From assembly GCA_964459305.1 (NCBI GenBank), contig CAYWNA010000032.1, positions 1-64,000 on the forward strand: a DNA stretch of 64,000 nucleotides, written 5' to 3'. Shown in pieces: positions 52,676 to 61,384 of the stretch; position 1 is the stretch's first letter; every line of letters starts with the position of its first letter. The stretch is from CAYWNA01 sp964459305 (GTDB taxonomy: Bacteria; Planctomycetota; Planctomycetia; Pirellulales; Pirellulaceae). The translations under genes were made by a program, and so were the position numbers. Below the pieces are notes generated by a model. It was not told the DNA's origin, did not search any database, and saw only the letters and a list, made by a program, of their open reading frames with translations.

Positions 52676-55600
52676 TTACGGCGATGGCCCGAACAGACGC
52701 TGCAAGCCGCGATTGACCTCATCCTGCAGAAGGCGGCCGGCGGCATCACGCACGGTGTTGCGGCCGAGGTCGGTCAGGGCTCGGCGGTCCAATCGTGGTT
52801 TGGAGAGGCTGCCGCGAACGGGGATGTTCAGAACCGTTCCTTTCAATGCGCTGAGGTATCGCTTCCCCTCGACCCATTCGTTGCGGATGGGCACTTTCGC
52901 GACCATGTCCACCGATTGGTCGAAACCCACCGAACCGCTCGTTTGAATCGATACATCGTCAACCGTGACCGTCAGGCCGTGGTGTTGCACTCGGCCTTCT
53001 TCCACTTCGAATCTGATGGTTTGCTCCGGCACGACCAGCCAGGAGGCCGTCATCAAGTTGTTTCCGCCGGTCGATCCTCCGTCGATGACGACCTTCACTT
53101 GCTGGGCGGTCGATAGGAATTCCTGGGCCATGGGGCCGGGACCGATCTGGGCAGAATGGATTGTCAGTTCTCCAATGACATCACTTCCCTGTGTGTCGGC
53201 CAGCGGCAGGTTGGCGCTGTCGAGGGATATCGAAAACCTCCCTTCGGCGCGCGTGGCGTCGGCCAAGAGCGGCGCGATGTACTTCAGCCAGGTCCGGCAC
53301 ATCTCAGGTGATATCCGTACGTTCTCGACGAGTGGGCCTTTTGCCACTCGCAACGATGCGGGCGTCATGTTCAAGTCAATCCAGGGCGTCGATTTGAAAC
53401 GCCCGTCGCTGACCGGCACGTCCAGCGACGCAAATCGAATGAGACCGTCGGACAACGTGCCTTTCAACTCGCCTTGGCCTACGCGCATACCCTGGACATT
53501 GGCCGAATGCCAGCCGAGATTCGCGCTGGCGATCACGTCGCTCGGCACCATCGACCGGCTCGCGACGTCGCTGCGCGAAGTAACTGAAACGGCAGACGGA
53601 TTCCGCTCGGCGGATGGCTCCGGCCACACCAATGGCCCCTTGATCTTGAACTTTCCTTGTTCGCGACCGGCCAGTTGGATGTGAGGTCCGAGAACGCCGT
53701 GGAGCTTCTTGGTCACATTGGCCAAGTCGTAGTCGATCTGGCCGCCGATATCGGCGACTCGCCTCTCGGTCAACTCCTCGATCTTTCCCTTAGCCGACAC
53801 CTTCAATGTGTCGGTTGTGGCGGTGAAAGTCTCTACGGCCAGCAGGTCGTTGCGATGATCATAGCGTTCTCGGCTGCTGAGCTTGACGGTCGGCTCGCGC
53901 CAGATTTCCCGCCAGTCGTTGGTGCGCGAAACCGGCATCGTGTGGTGGGCGGTTTGGCTAGGCTTTCTCGAGGCGTAGATCAGATCTTTCACGTCGGCGG
54001 ACCAGTCGACCTGGGTCACGTCTGCTTGGTGCGATGCTTGAACCAGCCCGACGACGGATCCGGCCAGGTGGGTATTTGTGGGCTGGTGCGGATCGCGCAA
54101 CCACCGCTGGAGCCGTTCCAGGTCGGCCCGGTAACTGACGACACCGCTGACGTTCGCCGATCCCTTGGGGAACTGCAGGACGACCCGGTCGGCGCGGAAC
54201 GCCATCGTGGAACTGGTCATCGACATGGTATTGGCCACCAATCGCCGATCGGACGTGTTCCAGGACCCCTTGGTCTCCACCTGGATCGTCGGCTCGTCAA
54301 TCGCCCAATCATCGCCTTGCGCGCGGAATTGGTCGAGCCGGATCTTGACCGAATCGGCGTCGATCCCGGCGGTGGCTACATTGGCCGTGGCATCCACATC
54401 GATGGCTCCCGCTAGTGTCCAACCACTTGGCGCGAAGAACGGCTGCAAGCGAGGCAACCACGTCGCCAAGCGACCGCGAGCGCGCAGCCGCAACGGCCAA
54501 GCGGACTGGGCGGTCGGTTGATCGATTGGGCGAAGCAATTCGGCTTGGAGTTGGTCGCCCGCCGAGTCGAGCCTTGCCGTGGCGGTGTCGACGCGCGCGA
54601 TCCGACCATCGACGGCGTCGGCCCTGGCTGCCAGGCCGATGACCAGTTGCTTCTCTCGCCACGGCATGTTGTCGGCGGCGGTCAACTCGAAATCGCTCAG
54701 CGTGATCTGGCCATCGGCTGCAACCTGCCGCTGGCCGGCCCGCTGCCATCGGAGGTTGCCGGCCAGTTGGCCGGCCAGCTTGAGATCGCCCAAATCAATC
54801 AATCGGCCTGCTTCGGCGGCCAGTTGCGTCAAGTCCCCGCTGATGTCCGCCTCGCCCTGCACCAATGTGCCTCGCGCCGTAACGTTCAAGAAATTGGATT
54901 CACAAACCAACTTGTCGATAACGGGCCCGTCGTCCGAGTGCCGGAGATTGGCGGTCAGCAGAATCGGCTTATCCCAGGCAATCTCGCGGCCGGCATCGAC
55001 GGCGACAAGATCGGATGCTTCAAAAAGGGCGGTGATGCCTGCGTCGCCTTGCGATTTGCTGGTCAACGCCAGCCGGACTTTGCCCGACTTGATTTGCGTC
55101 GTCGGCCGGATTCTTAATGTCGACGGCAACATGCTCGCCAATCGCGGAATATCGACTTCGCCGGTGATGTGTACGTCTTCCTTTTGGAGTTCGCCAAGAA
55201 TCGCTGCGCCAACTTTCGCCGATGTCATTTGATCGGCACGTATCACACCGTGTCCCTCAAGTCGGGCGAACTCCGTGTCCAGGACAATGCCGTCAAGTTG
55301 CAGGCGATTACCGTTCGATTCGAGGCGGCCGCTGCCGTTCAGGTAGGCGGTTCGGAGTTCGTCGTCGCCTAGCCATTTGCGTGCGCGCAGCGACAGGTCG
55401 CGCGCCGCCAGCCGGTCGACCTGCACTCGCTTCGTCGTGCCGCCCGCGCTCCACTGGCAAAGGCCCTCACAGGTGAGCGTTCCCTGGATCTGAACGTCGC
55501 CATCGAGACGCTGCATCGCTGCCGCGAGTGGTTCCAGTGGCAACGACTTCAACCGCACGGCCACCTGACCTTCGCCCGGCGATTCGTCCGGCTCTTGGCC

Positions 55601-56272
55601 CATCTTCCAGGTAAGGTCGGCCGATACGGTTCCGGGAGCCGCACCGTCGGCCTTCACTTGGCCGACCAAACGGGCTTGGAGTACTTGCGGAGAACCGCTG
55701 GCAAGCTCCACCTCCGCATTCAACTCGTCGACACGCCAATTCCCGTTGGTTGTCTTATTACGGACTTCGATCACGCCGCCTACGATTTCCAGTTTCAGGT
55801 CTTCGATCGAACCGCCACCTGACTGGCGATCAAGATACGGCGCCAGTGCATCTTCCCAATTACTGCCGCCTTCACGCAAAGCGAGTTGCATGGATGGCTG
55901 CTCCACGCGGAACGTTCCTGGGTGATTCCCGTCGGTCAACAACGCCAGCAACGATTTCTCGCTGCGTAACGATTTGACCTCCGCCAACGGCTCCCCTCCG
56001 GCGTCGTGGGCTGCGATGTCGTGTGCTGCCAGCGGCGACAGCCATCCCAGCGATGCGGCGCCAATCGTGACACTCCCCTCGAAATCCGCCAGGGCGGCGG
56101 ATAGAATCTCCTGCTTGAGTGCTGTGTGGGCAACAATGACTGGAGCCATCCAGAGCAGGACCCCGCTCAGCAGTACAACAACGATTCCGATGGGCCACCG
56201 ACGTCGTTTGCGCCGCCGCCTCGTTGGCGTGCTGTCCGGATCCCGCGTACTTCTGCGTCTTGTGGAAGCCAT
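52676..56272 (-). CDS. AsmA/TamB-like large envelope protein
   Basis: 1198 residues from ATG 56272, with GGGAG about 7 nt upstream; the frame is open 37 codons further. A very basic cytoplasmic N-terminus (TPTRRRRKRRRWP) is followed by one membrane helix (IGIVVVLLSGVLLWMAPVIV), then a long beta-rich periplasmic region with AsmA-like repeats (ALADFEGSVTIGAASLGWLS, LDGIVLDTEFARLEGHGVI) and a C-terminal part (DVIGELTIHSAQIGPGPM, IQTSGSVGFDQSVDMVAKVP). Such proteins bridge inner and outer membrane and are linked to phospholipid transport. The C-terminal LDRRALTDLGRNTVRDAAG is typical of planctomycete members. Confidence 0.75.
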   Translation of the reverse strand: MASTRRRSTRDPDSTPTRRRRKRRRWPIGIVVVLLSGVLLWMAPVIVAHTALKQEILSAALADFEGSVTIGAASLGWLSPLAAHDIAAHDAGGEPLAEVKSLRSEKSLLALLTDGNHPGTFRVEQPSMQLALREGGSNWEDALAPYLDRQSGGGSIEDLKLEIVGGVIEVRNKTTNGNWRVDELNAEVELASGSPQVLQARLVGQVKADGAAPGTVSADLTWKMGQEPDESPGEGQVAVRLKSLPLEPLAAAMQRLDGDVQIQGTLTCEGLCQWSAGGTTKRVQVDRLAARDLSLRARKWLGDDELRTAYLNGSGRLESNGNRLQLDGIVLDTEFARLEGHGVIRADQMTSAKVGAAILGELQKEDVHITGEVDIPRLASMLPSTLRIRPTTQIKSGKVRLALTSKSQGDAGITALFEASDLVAVDAGREIAWDKPILLTANLRHSDDGPVIDKLVCESNFLNVTARGTLVQGEADISGDLTQLAAEAGRLIDLGDLKLAGQLAGNLRWQRAGQRQVAADGQITLSDFELTAADNMPWREKQLVIGLAARADAVDGRIARVDTATARLDSAGDQLQAELLRPIDQPTAQSAWPLRLRARGRLATWLPRLQPFFAPSGWTLAGAIDVDATANVATAGIDADSVKIRLDQFRAQGDDWAIDEPTIQVETKGSWNTSDRRLVANTMSMTSSTMAFRADRVVLQFPKGSANVSGVVSYRADLERLQRWLRDPHQPTNTHLAGSVVGLVQASHQADVTQVDWSADVKDLIYASRKPSQTAHHTMPVSRTNDWREIWREPTVKLSSRERYDHRNDLLAVETFTATTDTLKVSAKGKIEELTERRVADIGGQIDYDLANVTKKLHGVLGPHIQLAGREQGKFKIKGPLVWPEPSAERNPSAVSVTSRSDVASRSMVPSDVIASANLGWHSANVQGMRVGQGELKGTLSDGLIRFASLDVPVSDGRFKSTPWIDLNMTPASLRVAKGPLVENVRISPEMCRTWLKYIAPLLADATRAEGRFSISLDSANLPLADTQGSDVIGELTIHSAQIGPGPMAQEFLSTAQQVKVVIDGGSTGGNNLMTASWLVVPEQTIRFEVEEGRVQHHGLTVTVDDVSIQTSGSVGFDQSVDMVAKVPIRNEWVEGKRYLSALKGTVLNIPVRGSLSKPRLDRRALTDLGRNTVRDAAGRLLQDEVNRGLQRLFGPSP

Positions 56273-56477
56273 GTCTGTCTCCCGTGCATGTTGGGCAGGC
56301 GGACGGAAGTGGCGTACCGGCCACCTGGGGCGGGCGGGACGGAGTTTCCTGTCCGTCGGTAGTGGACGGACCGAAACGTCCAACCTACCGGTATCGTTTG
56401 CGAGGGGAATTCTAGGCAGAATCCGCGTAGGGGCCTAGGTGAAATCAATTTGAAAGTCAACCAGCAGAGTGCTAGCT

Positions 56478-57773
56478 ATGTCCGATTATCCCGATGTCTT
56501 TCGCGTTCGTCAGTCTTTCGACTCGCCTTGCATCGACGATTTGCCCAGCGAGGTAGAAGTAGAGCTTTCCCGGCTTTCGCTGGGTGAGAAGATACAACCC
56601 GACCAAACGGTTGCTATCACGGCTGGCAGCCGAGGCATCGCCAACATCCAGGTGATCATCAAAGCGATTGCCGATCATCTAAAACGACTGGGCGCCCGAC
56701 CGTTCATTGTCCCGGCGATGGGGAGCCATGGCGGCGGGACTGCCGAGGGCCAACGGGGCATGCTTGAGACGTTGGGCATCACCGAACAGTGGTGCGGCTG
56801 CCCGATTCACTCGGGGATGGAAACCGAAATCGTCTGCCAGGCCGCGGAGGGATTTCCCGTTCATTTCGACCGCCATGCCTACGGCGCCGATCACGTGCTG
56901 GTCTGCGGCCGCGTCAAGCCTCACACAAATTTCGTGGGCGACATCGAAAGCGGCTTGATGAAAATGGTACTGATCGGCCTGGGTAAACACGCAGGCGCGA
57001 AGATCTACCATCGTGCTATCAAAGACTACAGTTTCGCGCAGATCGTCCGCAGCGTCGCCCAAGAAGTCTTCGCCAAGTGCAAGATCGTGGCTGGCGTGGC
57101 GATTGTGGAAAACGGGTACGACGAAACCGCCAAAATCGAGGCCGTCAGGCCCGACGAATTCGAGCAGCGGGAGAAAGAGCTGCTGGAATTAGCAAAACAA
57201 TGGATGCCCCGTTTGCCCTTCGATTCGGCCCACGTACTGTTGGTCGACCAAATCGGTAAAAACATTAGCGGTACGGGAATGGACACGAATGTGGTGGGAC
57301 GGAAATTTGGAACACACAAGGCCGGACCGGACGAGTTTCCGAAAATCCAAAATATCGTAGTTCGTAGTCTGACGAAACAGACGCATGGCAACGCGACAGG
57401 TTTGGGTCTGGTCGAATTCTGCCGGAGTCGAGTGTTGGACCAGCGTGATGAGAATATTACCAGAATCAATTGCTACACCGGCGGGCACGCCATTGGCGCC
57501 ATGACGCCCATTGACTACGAGACAGATCGCGAGATCCTGGACGCCACATTGCCGCTGATCGGGCTCACAGAACCACCGAACGCCAAACTGATGTGGATCC
57601 GCAATACGTTGGATGTCGCCGAGGTCGAATGCTCGGCGGCCTATCTGGAAGAAGCTCGCCACCGATCTGACTTGGAAATCATCCGGGGCACGTGCCCGTT
57701 GCCGTTTGACGTTGACGGGAATCTGCCCGACTACGTGACGGATTGGGGGCAGCCATCCACAAAACCGGAATAA
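56478..57773 (+). CDS. LarA-like (DUF2088) nickel-racemase-family protein
   Basis: 431 residues from ATG 56478; a GTG three codons upstream is possible and neither has a clear ribosome binding site. The N-terminal domain resembles LarA (lactate racemase): QTVAITAGSRGIANIQVII and RPFIVPAMGSHGGGTAEGQ correspond to the nucleotide/cofactor loop, followed by DHVLVCGRVKPHTNFVGDIE and GLGKHAGAKIYHRAIKDYSF with His and Lys residues. LarA proteins use a nickel-pincer nucleotide to racemise 2-hydroxy acids. No larB, larC or larE gene is seen nearby, so the exact substrate and cofactor remain open. Confidence 0.7.
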   Translation: MSDYPDVFRVRQSFDSPCIDDLPSEVEVELSRLSLGEKIQPDQTVAITAGSRGIANIQVIIKAIADHLKRLGARPFIVPAMGSHGGGTAEGQRGMLETLGITEQWCGCPIHSGMETEIVCQAAEGFPVHFDRHAYGADHVLVCGRVKPHTNFVGDIESGLMKMVLIGLGKHAGAKIYHRAIKDYSFAQIVRSVAQEVFAKCKIVAGVAIVENGYDETAKIEAVRPDEFEQREKELLELAKQWMPRLPFDSAHVLLVDQIGKNISGTGMDTNVVGRKFGTHKAGPDEFPKIQNIVVRSLTKQTHGNATGLGLVEFCRSRVLDQRDENITRINCYTGGHAIGAMTPIDYETDREILDATLPLIGLTEPPNAKLMWIRNTLDVAEVECSAAYLEEARHRSDLEIIRGTCPLPFDVDGNLPDYVTDWGQPSTKPE

Positions 57774-57984
57774 TCCGCAAAAAAAGAGCTATCAACATCG
57801 AATTTCCTAAGCTGCGGGTCCCCTGACTTCCGATGGTAGTATCCGAGAACTTGCCAACGGCGCCCTTGCATGGACACCTAATTGAGGGGAGGGGCTGTGA
57901 GAGCGTGCCAGCTGTTCTCCGCGTCGGATTTTCCTTTTCCGGCTTCTCGCCGCAAACCGCAATTCCCTCATAACGGTGGTTACA

Positions 57985-58509
57985 ATGAAGCGTTTGAGTT
58001 ATGTGATGCTGTGGCTGGCGACAATTGGCTTGGTTGTGCCCCAAGTCGGAATAGCCTCCGCCTCGGACCTTGTACCGAGGGCCGACCAGGACCAAGTCGC
58101 TCGTCAAGTGACAGTCGTAGATGTCGCACTGACGCAAGACAACCTACTGCGCGGTCAAGTTGTCAATCGCGAAGGTGCCCCAAAGGCCAGGACGAAAGTG
58201 ACACTCGCTTCGTCGGGTCGTGTTGTTGCCCAGACCGTAACTGACGATCAGGGTGTGTTCGCTTTGCCGGTCGCTAGAGGTGGCGTGTACGCGCTGTCCG
58301 ACGGCGAGGGCACGGCCATGGTTCGTGCGTGGACCAACGCAGCAGCGCCTCCGGCCACGAAGACCGGAATCCTGATGGTGTCCGACCGGGATGTTGCCCG
58401 CGGTGCCCTCGGCGGTGGTGGTCTTGGTGCGCTCATCGGCCTCGCAGCGATCGCTGGTGTGGTAACAGCGGTGGTTGTCGCAGCGGCCGACGACGACGAC
58501 GCAAGCTGA
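57985..58509 (+). CDS. Exported small protein with Ig-like domain, Gly-rich linker, C-terminal helix and acidic tail (paralogue 1)
   Basis: 174 residues from ATG 57985. Signal peptide (MLWLATIGLVVPQVGIASA); residues about 40-115 form a carboxypeptidase-regulatory-like beta domain (LLRGQVVNREGAPKARTKVT, VTDDQGVFALPVARGGVYAL); a linker NAAAPPATKTG; GGGGLG at 143-148; a hydrophobic helix (ALIGLAAIAGVVTAVVVAAA); and a terminal DDDDAS. The same layout occurs in the gene at 58828, so the two arose by duplication. The C-terminal Gly-rich/helix/charged pattern is reminiscent of membrane-anchoring or sorting tails, but the charge is acidic instead of basic. Function unknown. It has its own terminator. 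Confidence 0.8.
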   Translation: MKRLSYVMLWLATIGLVVPQVGIASASDLVPRADQDQVARQVTVVDVALTQDNLLRGQVVNREGAPKARTKVTLASSGRVVAQTVTDDQGVFALPVARGGVYALSDGEGTAMVRAWTNAAAPPATKTGILMVSDRDVARGALGGGGLGALIGLAAIAGVVTAVVVAAADDDDAS

Positions 58510-58543
58510 TTCATCAGCCCGTACAGACGAGAATCGGTCAATC

Positions 58544-58608
58544 AACCGCCGATCAACTTCGCCAGTCAGAACGCTTTGTTCGTTCGGCGAGGTTGATCGG
58601 CGGTTTTC
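58544..58608 (+). terminator. Strong terminator after paralogue 1
   Basis: AACCGCCGATCAAC (58544-58557) pairs with GTTGATCGGCGGTT (58592-58605) and CGCC/GGCG extends the stem; TTTTCTC follows. It lies 35 bp after the stop at 58509, so the two paralogues are separately transcribed. Confidence 0.85.
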
Positions 58609-58827
58609 TCATGCGCGTGAGGAAGTTTGCCGGTTGTAACGATTTTTCCGGTTTTTCCGAGAATCGCGTTAAGTTACCAGCCCATGACGCCGATAACCGC
58701 GAATGGTGTACGAGCTCGATACGCCTACGTTGGTGTGTCGCTCAGAGCTATGGGATCGGCGTTGTGTGGGGGTGCCAATACGCCGACGGGCAGATCCACT
58801 TCCCTAACGAGCAAGGGGTAGACGAAC

Positions 58828-59358
58828 ATGAAACTCGTGGCAATCATGCGCGGCAGTGTGGTGGCGTTGGCATCCATTGGCGTACTGCTTCCTCAATTGG
58901 CCCTCGGCGCAGGCACGGTGAAACCAGGTCAAAGCGTCCTCAGCACAGCGGTGCGCGATGTCGCGCTGCAAGAAGGCGGCCTGCTGAAAGGACAAGTGCT
59001 TGATACGCAGGGAGCCGCTGTGGCCGGTATTCCCGTGGCAGTTGTTCTCCAGGGCAAGCCCATCGCCACAACCAAGACCGATGCTAGTGGGGGCTTTGCT
59101 GTCGCCGGTCTGGGCGGCGGCATCTATCAGATTGTCACGCCCCAAGGAGGCGCAGCATATCGATTGTGGGCTCCGCGGACCGCACCGCCAGCAGCCACGA
59201 CCAGCGCGCTGATCGTTAACGGCGACAACGTCGTTCGCGGCGGTGTAGGTGGTGGCGGACTGATCGGTTTTCTGGCGAATCCGTGGGTACTCGGCGGAAT
59301 CGTGGCAGCGGCCATCGCTGTTCCGCTAGTCTTGGACGACGATGACGACGCTAGCTGA
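58828..59358 (+). CDS. Exported small protein with Ig-like domain, Gly-rich linker, C-terminal helix and acidic tail (paralogue 2)
   Basis: 176 residues; AAGGGG lies about 10 nt before the ATG. Signal peptide (SVVALASIGVLLPQLALGAG); a regulatory-like beta domain at about 45-115 (VALQEGGLLKGQVLDTQGA, TKTDASGGFAVAGLGGGIYQ); linker RTAPPAATTSAL; GGGGLIG at 141-147; a hydrophobic helix (LGGIVAAAIAVPLVL); and the tail DDDDDAS. Compared with paralogue 1 it shares the RDVAL/VDVAL start of the domain, the APPAxT linker, the GVGGGG-type linker and the tail, while the domain itself has diverged strongly. It has its own terminator. Confidence 0.8.
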   Translation: MKLVAIMRGSVVALASIGVLLPQLALGAGTVKPGQSVLSTAVRDVALQEGGLLKGQVLDTQGAAVAGIPVAVVLQGKPIATTKTDASGGFAVAGLGGGIYQIVTPQGGAAYRLWAPRTAPPAATTSALIVNGDNVVRGGVGGGGLIGFLANPWVLGGIVAAAIAVPLVLDDDDDAS

Positions 59359-59417
59359 TCGGTTCGCGGCGATTCGTTCAACGATGCGATAAGTACTGTG
59401 GAACACACTGGCACATG

Positions 59418-59451
59418 CCGTGTGACGCCGAGGCGTTGCACGGTTTTTTTT
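59418..59451 (+). terminator. Terminator after paralogue 2
   Basis: Hairpin CCGTG...CACGG with inner CGCC/GCG pairing (59418-59443), followed by eight T (59444-59451), 60 bp after the stop at 59358. Confidence 0.85.
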
Positions 59452-59483
59452 GTCCGGCAGTTGGCCGGACTCGAAGACATCAG

Positions 59484-59537
59484 GCAAGCGGGTAGAAGCA
59501 GGTTGTTTCTACCCGCTTGCATCACTTTTCCCCTTTT
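59484..59537 (+). terminator. Long hairpin with T-rich tail upstream of the lipoprotein gene
   Basis: GCAAGCGGGTAGAA (59484-59497) pairs exactly with TTCTACCCGCTTGC (59507-59520), loop 9 nt, followed by ATCACTTTTCCCCTTTTC. It is a second terminator after paralogue 2, or a leader structure of the gene starting at 59571. Confidence 0.55.
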
Positions 59538-59570
59538 CCCCCCACACCGTTTTTGACTACTGTATGCGCC

Positions 59571-60497
59571 ATGTGGACCATTAGGGCCGACCATTTCCGC
59601 AGTTGCCTGTTGTTCCTACTGGCTCTGTCGCAGCTGTTCGCTGTGGGCTGCCATGGAACCGGTGGGATCGATTGGCGACCAGAGGAATTCATCCCAAGCC
59701 TCCGGCAAGTACTCCCCTTTCAGAGGAGGCAAGACCTTTGGGAGCAGTGGGCCGCTGACAATCTCCAGAGCGGCGACCTGCTGTTCATCCTTGGCGAAAG
59801 CCGGATCCTCATGGGGTTGGTGAACTTCTCGAAGCTGACCACAGACCTTGCGGATAGCAGGTTTTCGCATGTTGCCGTTGTCTCGCGCGAGAACGGCGAG
59901 TTTGTGGTCTACGACATCATGATTGACGGGCCGCGGCGGACCCCATTCGGCCAGTTCATGGCGGATCGGCGAGTCTGGGAAATCGCGGTGAAACGGCTAC
60001 GGCCTGAGTACCGGGCCCATATCCCTAGAGCGATCGCATACTGTCAGCAGGTGTATGAGTCCGATACGCCGTTTGACGAGAATTTCCGACTGGACAACGG
60101 TTCCCTCTATTGCACCGAATTCATTGAACTGGCCTTTCGCCATGCAGGGCTGCCGCTGTCCGAACCGGTCCGCATCGACCAATTGCCTGGATTTGATCAG
60201 GTGTCGGACACGACCGTGCGTCTCGTTCGAGCAGCTACGTCCATAGATCCGGAACAGAAAATCGTGCTGCCGGGCAACGAAAGGACTGGTGTCTGGTCTT
60301 GCCCCTGCCTGGAACTGGTCCTGGACGCTACCGACGCTTCTTCGCCACCAAAACCGCCGCCTCTCACAGGCTCAAGTATCTCAGAAGGTTACGGACCGGT
60401 TGACCAGGCACATACACCTTTGGCTGACCGAAGATTCCCCGGCCAAACTGGTACTGTGCAGGCGTCGGGGCGATTGGAAGAAGCGGCTTATAGGTAG
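59571..60497 (+). CDS. Lipoprotein with permuted NlpC/P60 (YiiX/YebB-like) cysteine hydrolase domain
   Basis: 308 residues from ATG 59571; there is no clear ribosome binding site and the frame is open to a TTG at 59517. The lipoprotein signal ends FAVGC, with C27 as lipidation site. The domain starts DNLQSGDLLFILGESRILMG; His100 (RFSHVAVVSRENGEFVVYD) precedes Cys181 (NGSLYCTEFIELAFRHAG), the His-before-Cys order of the permuted NlpC/P60 group (YiiX, YaeF, poxvirus G6R). Such enzymes hydrolyse peptide, amide or lipid thioester bonds; the substrate is unknown. The last 45 codons overlap the antisense small gene at 60364 and look like read-through sequence (SISEGYGPVDQAHTPLADRR). Confidence 0.75.
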   Translation: MWTIRADHFRSCLLFLLALSQLFAVGCHGTGGIDWRPEEFIPSLRQVLPFQRRQDLWEQWAADNLQSGDLLFILGESRILMGLVNFSKLTTDLADSRFSHVAVVSRENGEFVVYDIMIDGPRRTPFGQFMADRRVWEIAVKRLRPEYRAHIPRAIAYCQQVYESDTPFDENFRLDNGSLYCTEFIELAFRHAGLPLSEPVRIDQLPGFDQVSDTTVRLVRAATSIDPEQKIVLPGNERTGVWSCPCLELVLDATDASSPPKPPPLTGSSISEGYGPVDQAHTPLADRRFPGQTGTVQASGRLEEAAYR

Positions 60498-60735
60498 TGG
60501 CCGGAACGTAGGCGGGAGGCGGTAAAGGCGTATACACCGGTGCTGCTCCACGCACCACGCGCTGTTGTACCGGCGCGGCGATCGGCATCGGGCGATAGGT
60601 CACCGTTGCCGGAGGCGAGGACCACACCTGCGAAGCGTTCACGACGATCGGTTGTTCGACCGCCAACTCGCACGCCGCCGCCATTGAACCGCAGGCCAAA
60701 ACCAGAAACGCCGAAGCAATCACTCCCGCTTTCAT
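60364..60735 (-). CDS. Small secreted Pro/Val-rich protein
   Basis: 123 residues; AAGGAGTGAACG precedes ATG 60735. Signal peptide (MKAGVIASAFLVLACGSMAAACE). The mature part is Pro-, Val- and Tyr-rich (VVRGAAPVYTPLPPPAYVPA) and ends GQPKVYVPGQPVRNLLRYLS, a C-terminal ending I recall in several small planctomycete secreted proteins. The last 134 bp overlap the 3' end of the lipoprotein gene on the other strand. Function unknown. Confidence 0.7.
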   Translation of the reverse strand: MKAGVIASAFLVLACGSMAAACELAVEQPIVVNASQVWSSPPATVTYRPMPIAAPVQQRVVRGAAPVYTPLPPPAYVPATTYKPLLPIAPTPAQYQFGRGIFGQPKVYVPGQPVRNLLRYLSL

Positions 60736-60964
60736 ATCGTTCACTCCTTTCAATTCCAAGCAATCCGACTTGTCTCCGCCGAAAGAATTCTTGCGGGCGG
60801 ACCACACATGGGCAATAGAAGCGTGCGGCTTTTCGGCGTCCAATGAAGCCACCGGGGGCAGCGGTCTGTCGCAAAGTACTGTGACGGTGGTAATTGCGAC
60901 AGTTGATTCTGCCGCTAGCAGACGAGGCGTTTTGCAAGAAAACGTGACGAGCCACTTGGTGTCG

Positions 60965-61381
60965 CTATTCGCCGATCACCGTCACCACGATTTCTCGCCG
61001 TCGCGATTTGACGTCGCATTCCAGGTGGAAAACCTGTTGCCACGTTCCAAGCACCAAGTGTCCACCGGCAACGGGCACCGATAGGGAAGGTCCCATGATC
61101 GTTGCTTGCAGGTGAGAATGGCCGTTGCCGTCGTGCCACGCCAGCTCGTGCCCGTAGTCACGGCTGGGCGGTAGCAGCCGATCGAGGACTTCCGGCAAGT
61201 CGCGTTGAAGGCCCGGTTCAAATTCGATTGTCCCGATACTTGCCGTGCTGCCGACATTGAAGACCTGAACGATCCCGGTCTGGATTTGGCTGCGTTCAAC
61301 AACCTCGGACACTTGGGCGGTGATGTCGTGCATGTCACGATGGCCGCGTGTTTGAACGGAAAAGCGTTCTTGGTGGATCAT
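60965..61381 (-). CDS. yjbQ: YjbQ-family protein (UPF0047)
   Basis: 138 residues, the usual length. Family hallmarks: QIQTGIVQVFNVGSTASIGT, the conserved Asn/His segment HDGNGHSHLQATIMG, and VAGGHLVLGTWQQVFHLECD. Members have thiamine-phosphate-synthase-like side activity and an unclear main role. The ATG is 3 bp after the aroB stop codon, so the two are co-transcribed. Confidence 0.9.
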   Translation of the reverse strand: MIHQERFSVQTRGHRDMHDITAQVSEVVERSQIQTGIVQVFNVGSTASIGTIEFEPGLQRDLPEVLDRLLPPSRDYGHELAWHDGNGHSHLQATIMGPSLSVPVAGGHLVLGTWQQVFHLECDVKSRRREIVVTVIGE

Positions 61382-61384
61382 GGT

